A DNA stretch of 64,000 nt from contig NC_090319.1 in the NCBI RefSeq assembly GCF_040869045.1, positions 377,843,601 to 377,907,600 on the forward strand. The letters run 5' to 3'. Position 1 is the first letter of the stretch, and the number at the start of each line of letters is the position of its first letter. The notes beneath the pieces were generated by a model. It was not told where the DNA came from. It did not search any database and was given only the letters and a program-made list of their open reading frames with translations. The translations under genes were made by a program, and so were the position numbers. Origin of the DNA: Eurosta solidaginis. Lineage: Eukaryota > Arthropoda > Insecta > Diptera > Tephritidae. Shown one piece after another: positions 55,700 through 64,000 of this stretch.

Positions 55700-57050
55700 T
55701 TTTATTTTTCACACTTCACTATAATATTAAAACGAAATGCAGATTTTCGTTGCTTTTGAAATTTGGCTTAAAAATTGCACATGGAACAACTAAAGATTCT
55801 CCTGTATTAAAAAAAAATCATAGTACCTCTAAATCGCGGGCCCCCTCAGAAACCCCCTTTGGTAATAAACCAAATATTTTTTTTATTTTTAAAAATTTAT
55901 TTTTATTTATTTTTGAATTTAAATATTTTAATACTAATAAGAATTTTCTTTTTTGAAGTATTCAAAAATTCTCATTTACCAAAAAGTAATTCGATAACCA
56001 TATATTTAAAATTCAAAGTATAAAATACAAAGTTAATAATTTAACAACAAACATTAAACACTATACCCTCTCCCCCCTATCGACGGGCCTGATGATGTGC
56101 TGTACTTGATATCATTCGCTATAATATTTTTTATTGATAAGCAGGTTGTTTAATTAAACACCAAGCAATTACACGGAAGTATATCCGCACCAGCTGAAAA
56201 TATGAGTGCCACTGCGTATACGTAACATTTTAATATTACGTATAAACAAATAAAAAAAATTGCAATAAAATAATATTGCGACTATAAACTGAGATATAGC
56301 CTATCCTATATTTCAACTTAGATAAAACTACACGCGGGGTGCAAAACAAATTCAAAATCGGTTCAGTAGTTTAGGAGTCCATTGGCCTCAAACTTGTGAC
56401 ACGTGTTTTTTATATATTAATATTTACAACACTGATATGCTTATGATATCTAGTTAACCACATATAAAGTTTTCGCCGAGAGAAAACATTTCAGCAAACC
56501 TATTTAAATAAAGTCCACGTTTTTTGGTGGGTAGTAGCAATATACAATAAATAAATTTAATATGTATAAGTGTTCAGCTCTTAAGTCCAAATGTAATACC
56601 GGTAGTCGACACACGTTCATTTTAATGGTCAGTTGTTTAAAGGGACTTTGCTTTCTCATAAAAAAAAAATTATTTGTTTTTTTTTTTTTAATAGCTCAGG
56701 GCGCTGGCATAAGTCTTATTTACCATTTTTACATTAAAGGTGTTTACAACAGCTAATAAAAATATTTATTATTACCACATGAAACATATGCATACAAAAT
56801 TCAAATATTAGGCCCTTTGGCCAGCAAAACACAAAACAAAAATTTTTTTTTATTCGGATGCCATAAATAGACATCATAAAATTTAACAAATGGCAAAAAA
56901 AATATTTATTAATGATGAAATAAAAATGCTTGAGAATTTGCGATATCATCTACATGTTTGATGACCACCTGGAAAATTTGTACGTCATATCGTTTATCTT
57001 CTTTTTCCTCTTCTTGTAGCAATTATAAGACTCCTTTTCAAGATATTGAT
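55700..57050. other. Unassigned spacer
   Basis: AT-rich, no supported gene; A- and T-runs near 55809, 56661 and 56678. Confidence 0.4.
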
Positions 57051-57054
57051 CGGA

Positions 57055-57300
57055 ATTAATGTCCTAGCCCGAGCATAGCGGGACTGATTTGATATGACCA
57101 CGTTGAATCTTCTGGTTCATACATCCCCTCCTTCCATGAAGCAAAACCTCGCCTGCTAAATAAATAGGATTCTTTATAAGTAGGTGAGTTTGAAAATTGG
57201 GTTGAAGGAGCTCTAAGTTGCGCTGGCAACCAATTAAAAGGGATAGCACCACACAACCCCTTAATCCCGCACTCTGTTGGTCCTAACGAATTTTAGAACG
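57055..57300 (-). repeat. SINE family A fragment
   Basis: Contains 'gtgagtttgaaaattgggtt', 'gttgcgctggcaacca' and 'cacacaaccccttaatcccg', matching the reverse orientation of the family; both ends are lost. Confidence 0.7.
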
Positions 57301-57399
57301 TCTGACTGTTTTCTACGAAAACTAGCACTCTTAGGTATTCAAAACTTATCGATGAAGTTAAGATGTTCGCAGTGAGGAATAAAATAGTAAAAGTTTTCA

Positions 57400-57620
57400 A
57401 AACAAGTTACTAGCTCTAAAGAGGTTGCAGCTACTGGCTCTGAAAAAGTAACCAGCTCCAAAAAAAACTGCTTGTTTTAAAGACGAACCGATCAAGAAAG
57501 GAGTAAAACATGCCGCGGTATTGCAGAGGCACCGGTTAGCTTAGTGGAAAAAGTTCCTTTTTTGAGCCAATTTTTTATTTTGAACCGGTTGCTTTCTTGT
57601 AGCCGGTTTTTTTTTTTTGA
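57400..57620. repeat. Cryptic short-period repeat, AACCGGTT/AACCAGCTCC type
   Basis: Imperfect units such as 'gtaaccagctccaaaaaa' and 'gaaccggttgctttcttg', akin to 36540-37090. Confidence 0.5.
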
Positions 57621-57629
57621 ATTTGTCAT

Positions 57630-58142
57630 GGTTATCTTCCAAAACGGGTTGCGGTACATGACGAGCAGATCACCTAGTTTGCTGAGCAACTTGTCAGCTT
57701 TCACGAATACTTTTTATATCGATTATGATTGAACTAATTTGCAAAAGCTGCCGCTTAAAATCAATTTCCAGTTGCTTTAGGGAATAACTGTACATTAAAA
57801 AAATCAATGGAGCTTTAAGCGAAACATAATCGTTTATAAGTGGAAGCTCACAAATGCCAAAATAGAGCTGCAATTTTAGTTTTTCAATTTCAACTTAACA
57901 ACTCAGCGCTAATCAAGTGATGCGGTAACATTTTACATAGCATTGCATATTAACTTGTCTGTTGTTGTTGTTTGTTTGTTACAGCTACTCAGTTGGTTGA
58001 TGGGCTATGTGGCTTGACAAACGGCAAATAACTACAAATCTAAGCTGGCTAAATTAACAATTACACTATGGATTTTACAGTAATTTACGGATATTTAGTT
58101 TTTTGTTTAGTGCCGCCAATCATCAAACAATTGTCGATAGAG

Positions 58143-58179
<37 letters not shown>

Positions 58180-59110
58180 AGAGTATACGGATTTGTATGG
58201 ATGCCAAGACAGTGCACCTGGCTTTTTATCTTCCTGCATTCAAGTTCCACCAATTTAGCTGAATTGCTTAGCAATATTTTCAGATTTTACTTATGTATAC
58301 TCCATCGTCCGAAAATATTTTATTATAATTTTGATGATTTTTAAAAGAGTCGAGATATATAGCTAAAATTATAATTGAGGACAAGATTTTTATGAACGAA
58401 CACTTTAGCATGTGGAACAGCACTTCCTCAAAAATTCGATTCAGCTAAAAAGGTGCCAATAAAGATCGCACTATGCCACCATCGGCTTAAAAATTTCCAA
58501 TTTTGAAAATGTTTCTTGGGCAGATTTCCTAGCAAAGTAAAAAAATAAATTGGCAATAAACTGAGTAGAAATAAAAATTATGAAGGCAAACGAATCACCG
58601 CTATGACAGCTTTATAGTTAGAAGAGTGGGGCCCAAGCGATGTCGAAGATGGAATTCGGCAGCTCCCAAAATTTATCTATACAACGAACTGTGGTAGTTG
58701 TTTTAAAAACATATTTTCTTCTGTTTTAATTTAAAAATTCTTCCAATTATGAAAGATGAATCATAACAATAATAAAAGCCAAAAAATTATTGTCTAGGCC
58801 ATGACAGAATAAAACCAGACAGGTGAAGTTATTATTACAAAATGGAGTCGCATTTGACAATACTCGCCCTCATTATTCTAAGTGTTGCTTCTTGACTTAT
58901 CTGCAGCATTGATTCATTCAGTATCATAAAATATACTACATTAATGCCTTTCTGAGGTATGGTGCAGTAAAACAACTCCTGCGGTCTGTATATCTTTTGT
59001 GGGAAGGTTTATTCTCTTTTCCTGAGTAGAAATGGAAAAGTTTTAGTCAACGCAGCTGAATAACTGGATCTTCAGAGTATCCCATTTCCACAACTAAGGA
59101 ATACGGAACA
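57630..59110. other. Spacer with a GT microsatellite
   Basis: A GT dinucleotide run occupies 58145-58175. No gene supported elsewhere; the frames 58068-58344 are driven by this run. Confidence 0.5.
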
Positions 59111-59114
59111 GCGA

Positions 59115-59310
59115 TTTGGGGGCTTAGAAATATCCGCGGCAGTTATGCCTGTGGTAAAAGAAGACTAAAATACCAAACTGATTCAAGGGGTTGTATAGCG
59201 CAACACTTTCAAATGGTTGCCAACGTTATTTATAGCTTCTCCAACATAATTGTCAACCTCACCTACCCGTGGCGAATCCCGTTTACTCATTGGCAGCGGC
59301 TCTTTGAAGT
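59115..59310 (+). repeat. SINE family A fragment
   Basis: Shares 'aaggggttgtatagcgcaac', 'atttatagcttctccaacat' and 'cctacccgtggcgaatcccg' with the other copies. Confidence 0.75.
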
Positions 59311-59378
59311 TGTTGAAAAAGAAGTAAATTCCTATTCAGGCATCACCTGCTGAAGTTTGAAGCTTCAATCTGATAAAA

Positions 59379-59560
59379 GTAAAGAAAAGGAAAGAAAAGA
59401 AAAGAAAAGAAAAGAAAAGAAAAGAAAAGAAAAGAAAAGAAAAGAAAAGAAAATAAAAGAAAAGAAAAGAAGAGAAAAGAAAAGAAAATAAAAGAAAAGA
59501 AAAGAAAAGGAAAGAAAAGAAAAGGAAAGAAAAGAAAAGATAATAAAAGAAAACGGATGA
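59379..59560. repeat. (AAAAG)n microsatellite
   Basis: Over thirty AAAAG units with a few AAATA and AAAGG variants. The minus-strand frame rich in SFLFFSF repeats is its translation and not a gene. Confidence 0.95.
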
Positions 59561-59569
59561 TTAAAAAGG

Positions 59570-60780
59570 AAGGAAAAGAAAGCTGAATTTCGCCCACTGC
59601 GTCAACTCTGGAATTAAGAAAAAGATAAGCGGTTTAAAAAAAAAACATTTTTTAAATGTTTTTACGGATTAGCTGTTTTAAGGATGTATTTAAATACGAC
59701 ATACAATTCAATGTAGCGTTCATTAGAGTTGCCTTTTCTGGTCGACAGATCATGAAAAAAATGTTAAACTAACACCTTGCATATGCATGACGTAGAATTA
59801 GCATTTATGCTCATTTTTGTTGTTGTAGCTATTTGTTTTTATATTTTGCTTATTTATGTATGAAATACCTCATGCATATTGTTTGTCACTTCCTCATGAA
59901 TTTCAATTGCAAAAACGAAAAAACCTTTCTGACAAACAAAAAACAAACAAAACGTAATAATAAAGGCCAAACCCATAATAAAAGTAGCCAAAGTTGAAAA
60001 GGTGAATCGCGCATTTGTAACAACAATCCTGCAGCACATTTGCACAAAAAAAGAAGAACATAAAAAAATTGCAACAACATTAGCTACAGGCACATCTATC
60101 TGTCCAGCCCACTTTGCTGGCGCATAACAAAGGCGCACACATTCCCGCCGGTTAAATTGCCTTATTGCAAGATTTCCTTCCTACTGATGATGATGACCTC
60201 ACGTTTAGCCTCACTTGACTGGAGACACATGCCTATGGTCATGTTGTACTGATGGTGTGATCCCACAAGTGTTTAGCCACGTACATATTTATTTAAGACA
60301 TCAATATTGGTATTAGGTTGCTATAGGCAATGTCGATGCCACCCGCATAAAAATGCTGATTTCAACCCACTTGCTTTGAGCCAAAGGTGCTCGTTTCTAC
60401 TACTGCGCGTTGTTCGTGTAGATATGAAGAGGCTTCTTTGTATGTGCCTTTTCCCTTTTTATATAAATGTTCATAAATTCACGCGATGTTGCTCTTCGTT
60501 ACCGCACGAATCAACAGTCAACTGCGCAGTCAGTCATATTATCGAATAAAGTAGTCAAATTTAGTCGATTATCAAGCAATAATTGGTAAATAAGTAGTTA
60601 ATGCTTTGGTAAGAAATGGCTTTTTTACTCAACGTCGAATGCATGTATGTTTATGCATTTCAGATCTCAGATGATTCAACTCAAAAATCACGATTTCTGA
60701 AGCTATGTCTACTGCCGGGTATATTCATTCATTAAACACATTTCTTAATAGGGTATTCAATAATAGGTAAACCAATTACA
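59570..60780. other. Unassigned spacer
   Basis: No gene supported; short open frames at 59854-60138 and 60307-60549 have no signature. Confidence 0.4.
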
Positions 60781-60784
60781 GAAA

Positions 60785-60975
60785 AGAGGGTTAGAGGTTA
60801 GGCTGAATTTGGGGGCCCGTGAGTGTCCTCACATAGACTGAATGAGTCCACAGTGTTATCAAAAGTTTGCTTAACGAACAAGTTGAGAAACCATGATCTA
60901 TGAAATAAGATGTCTCCGTTCTCTTGACAAATACTAGGACCCTTGCTGCATCTAGGTCTGATAGCTGTTCCACTC
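60785..60975 (-). pseudogene. LINE pol C-terminal fragment
   Basis: The minus strand reads EQLSDLDAARVLVFVKRTE, matching AAELSDLEAA and LVFAKRTELF at the end of pol at 53820-54146. No catalytic part. Confidence 0.7.
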
Positions 60976-61168
60976 CTTAGCGAGCGCAGGGCACCTGCAT
61001 ACTCGAGGATTAGAAAAAGCCAAACGCTTTTTTATACAAGAAGGAATAATAGGTAAATTATTTGCATTTCATAATAAATATGACTTTTTTTGTGTATTGC
61101 TTTTCCAAAGTAGTCGGCAGAAATCAATAAAAAAATGAAGTAAATGAAGGAAGCGATATATTTTTCTT

Positions 61169-61345
61169 GCGTCGTGCTCCTTTTAGAGTTTTCCTATAAA
61201 TTTTCGGGTAGGTCTCAAATGTTTAATGCCCACTACAAATGGAATGGTTTGCAGATGAAGCTTCACTGAGAAGCTTTTCATGGAAGAAATATACTCTGAG
61301 TGTTTGCCAAACCACTGCCGAGGGGCGATCCCGCTAAGAAAATTT
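61169..61345 (-). repeat. tRNA-derived SINE family B fragment
   Basis: Shares 'gcgtcgtgctccttttagag' and 'gagaagcttttcatgg' with the other B copies; tRNA-like head missing. Confidence 0.7.
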
Positions 61346-61349
61346 ATTG

Positions 61350-61770
61350 ACCCTTTTGATATCCCGGGAATGTCTTGGGATAATTTCGGTATTGTTTTGG
61401 GGCTTCTGTGCAAAAATCACTTCATTATTTTGCTACTATATTAGAATCATTTCGAGACTATTTGCAGGAATGTCCCGATCCTTTCAAAACCACTTCAAAA
61501 TTGTGCTTGAAGGCTCGAAAAAATTTCATAGTTTTTTCAGGATTTTCGTGAATGTTTTCCGGATCTTCATAGGGCACTATAGGATTCGGTTCAGGATTTC
61601 AAAACAATTTCGGATCAGTTCTCGAATTATTGCGGGAATATTTCACCATTATTTCGGTACAGGTTCAGGATTGCTTTCGCGATCATCTTGGGTCCATGTC
61701 GGAAAAACATCAGGACTATTTTAGAACTTTTAGGATAATTTGACATAATTAATTTAGAAATCGACGAGAT
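61350..61770. repeat. Cryptic repeat: TTTCGGGATNATTT type
   Basis: Loose units such as 'gataatttcggtattgtttt' and 'ttcaggattttcgtgaatgt'. It continues at about 62135-62400 on the far side of the MITE. The open frame 61347-61724 is a product of this composition. Confidence 0.45.
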
Positions 61771-61779
61771 GTTATTTAG

Positions 61780-62124
61780 CAGGCATGCTTAACGAACGAA
61801 ACGATATCATTTCGTTACGATAATCAACGTTAATAAACGAAGTCACTTCGTTTCGTTTATTAACGTTAAGATCGTCAAATTAACGTTAATTTGGCGTTCT
61901 TAACGTTAATAAACGAAACGAAATGACTTCACGATATCATTTCGTTACGATAATCAACGTTAATAAACGAAGTCACTTCGTTTCGTTTATTAACGTTAAG
62001 ATCGTCAAATTAACGTTAATTTGGCGTTCTTAACGTTAATAAACGAAACGAAATGACTTCGTTTCGTTTATTAACGTTGATTATCGTAACGAAATGATAT
62101 CGTTTCGTTCGTTAAGCATGCCTG
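61780..62124. mobile_element. Palindromic hAT-like MITE
   Basis: Ends are CAGGCATGCTTAACGAACG and its exact complement, flanked by the 8-bp duplication TTATTTAG (61772-61779 and 62125-62132). An 8-bp duplication with a CAGG start fits the hAT superfamily. The 345-bp interior is made of inverted AACGTTAATAAACGAAAC blocks and includes a direct duplication of 130 bp (starts 61801 and 61931). No coding capacity. Confidence 0.88.
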
Positions 62125-62576
62125 TTATTTAGTCTTTGCTCTGAAGATAATTTTGAAATAAATGTTGAGATCAATTGTGGAGCATTTGACTAGTAAGCGA
62201 ATAATAATGTCCATCATTGCAGCATTGTTTTTAAAATATCTTAGAATTGTTTCCCGATCATCATTGCGGTATTTTTTCAAGCTTGTTTTTGGACCATTTC
62301 GAGTTTGTTTTGTGGATCTTGAACTATTTCGGGTTTAAGCATTCTGTGGTTGATTTGAATCTGAGTTTGGGATACTTCAATGATTAAGGTGAGAATATTT
62401 TGTGTTTAATTCAAATTGCCGCCTTGTAAAAATTTTGTTTAATCTTTATAAATCTTAGGGGTGGTATCACCATTTCCAAATAACGCTAACTAGTGCCTTA
62501 TTTGGAAGTTTATCAAAAAATTTCCTTGAAATAAGAATCCAGTTAATGTTAACCAATGATGTTAGAAAGGCCGTTG

Positions 62577-62628
62577 AGAGCCTAGCTTCACTGCTACAAC
62601 AACAACAACAACAACAAGAGCCTAGCTT
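62577..62628 (+). repeat. Micro-insertion of a SINE A tail
   Basis: The 28-bp stretch beginning CACTGCTACAACAACAACAA is flanked by the direct repeat AGAGCCTAGCTT (62577-62588 and 62617-62628). It equals only the CAA tail of SINE family A. Confidence 0.7.
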
Positions 62629-62859
62629 GATGGCAAACAGACAAATACTCTGAATAAACTAAACAAATCAACCTGAACATCGCGGTATATACATCATTGG
62701 ATCCATCTCTTTCTCTTCTCATACTCACAAATATCTAACCAATGATAATAAATCATTTCATGTTAGTAAAATGTATAAAAAGGCAAGGCCGAAGGCCCCA
62801 TAGGTTAAAAAATATGTGCAGATTGTTCTGACATAAAGAATTTCATAAAAACAAAAATA

Positions 62860-64000
62860 AACAAGTAAGGAAGGTTAAGTTCGGGTGTAACCGAACATTA
62901 CATACTCAGTTGAAAGCTATGGTGACAACATAAGGGAAAATAACCATGTAGGAAAATGAACCGAGGGAAACCCTGGAATGTGTTTCTATGACATGTGTAT
63001 CAAATGAAAGGCATTAAAAAGTATTTTATGAGGGAGTGGGCCATAGTTCTATAGGTGGACGTCATTTAGGGATATAGCCATAAAGGTGGATCAGGGTTGA
63101 CTCTAGAATGCGTTTGTACGATATGGGTATCAAATGAAAGGTATTAATGAGTATTTTAAAAGGGCGTGGACCTAACTTCTATAGATGGACGCCTTTTCGA
63201 GATATCGCCGTAAAGATGGACCAGGGGTGACTGTAGAATGCGTTTTACGATATGGGTATCAAATGAAAGGTGTTAATGAGCATTTTAAAAGGGAGTAATC
63301 CTTAGTTCCATAGGTCGACGCCGTTTCGAGATATCGCCATAAAGGTGGACCAGGGGTGACCCTAGAATTTGTTTGCACAATATGGGCATCAAACGAAAGG
63401 TGTTAATGAGTAGTTTAAAAGGGAGTAATCCTTAGTTCCATAGGTGGACGCCGTTTCGAGATATCGCCATAAAGGTGGGCCAGGGGTGACTCTAGAATTC
63501 ATTTGTGCAATATGGGTATCAAACGAAAGGAGTTAATGAGTATTTTAAGAGGGAGTGGGCCTTTCTGGACCAGGGGTGACTCTAGACTTTGTTTGTACGA
63601 TATGGGTATCAAATGAAAGGTGTTAATGAGTATTTTTAAAAGGGAGTGGGCCTTCGTTCTATAGGTGTTCGCCTTTTCGAAATATCGCCATAAAGGTGGA
63701 CCAGGGCTGACTCTAGAATGAGTTTGTAAGATATGGGTATCAAATTAAAGGTATTAATGAGAGTTTTAAAAGGGAGTGGTGGTAGTTGTATATGTGAAGG
63801 AGTTTTCCATATATCGACGAAAATGTGGACCAGGGTGACCCAGAACATCATCTGTTGGATACCGCTAATTTATTTATATATGTAATACCTGCCAAGATTT
63901 TAAGGGTTTTTTATTTCGCCCTGCAGAACTTTTTCATTTTCTTCTACTTAATATGGTAGGTGTCACAACCATTTTATAAAGTTTTTTCTAAAGTTATATT
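62860..64000 (-). mobile_element. Non-autonomous Helentron/DINE-like element, copy C (cut by window end)
   Basis: Starts with 'acaagtaaggaaggttaag' and the hairpin GTTCGGGTGTAACCGAAC at the left, then CATACTCAGTTGAAAGCT. At least six units of about 130 bp follow (starts 63086, 63216, 63345, 63475), with one shortened unit near 63565. The right end lies beyond the window. Confidence 0.75.

Noticed and set aside
59343..59597. Phe/Leu/Ser-rich 'membrane protein' frame
   Set aside because: Translation of the (AAAAG)n microsatellite.

Overview
The window is accessory DNA from an insect, most likely a higher fly (Schizophora) and plausibly a tephritid fruit fly. The reasons are a Tweedle cuticle-protein gene with a fly-type TATA/Inr promoter and one intron, AT-rich DNA full of short low-complexity runs, and dipteran-style transposable elements. 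The species call is an inference from overall character, not from a marker sequence.

Layout: (1) 1-5.9 kb holds the only convincing host gene, a two-exon Tweedle (DUF243) cuticle protein (2076-4545, +) with a signal peptide and glycine-rich arms on both sides of the Tweedle core. Its 1.5-kb intron is built from a degenerate short A-rich repeat. (2) 5.9-8 kb carries SINE and LINE debris and a small hairpin. (3) 8.0-19.0 kb is a complete, very young Ty3/gypsy-type LTR retrotransposon on the minus strand. It has unusually long 2.74-kb LTRs, a 4-bp target duplication (CTAC), a tRNA-Lys-like primer site, a full pol (PR-RT-RNase H-IN) in the -1 frame, and a Gag that starts with an intact RING-H2 zinc finger. 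It sits inside an older degenerate tandem array. (4) 19-26 kb has LINE debris and the first of three non-autonomous Helentron/DINE-like elements. (5) 26.4-29.8 kb is a second LTR element, non-autonomous: SAP-domain plus coiled-coil Gag with two stops, a protease whose catalytic Asp is Tyr, and RT/RNase H/most of IN deleted. A related solo LTR at 30.9-31.8 kb is itself split by a SINE. (6) 32-64 kb is a mosaic of LINE fragments (two RNase H-bearing families and an R1-like family), three SINE families, two more Helentron/DINE copies with 130-bp internal repeats, foldback elements, a palindromic hAT-like MITE with an 8-bp target duplication, and several blocks of locus-specific cryptic short-period repeats.

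Most of the annotatable sequence is therefore mobile or repeat-derived. The most interesting observation is the RING-H2 Gag of the 11-kb element, which suggests a retrotransposon capsid protein with built-in ubiquitin-ligase potential. The other observations concern element architecture and decay. I found no convincing tRNA, rRNA, miRNA, CRISPR or operon structure.
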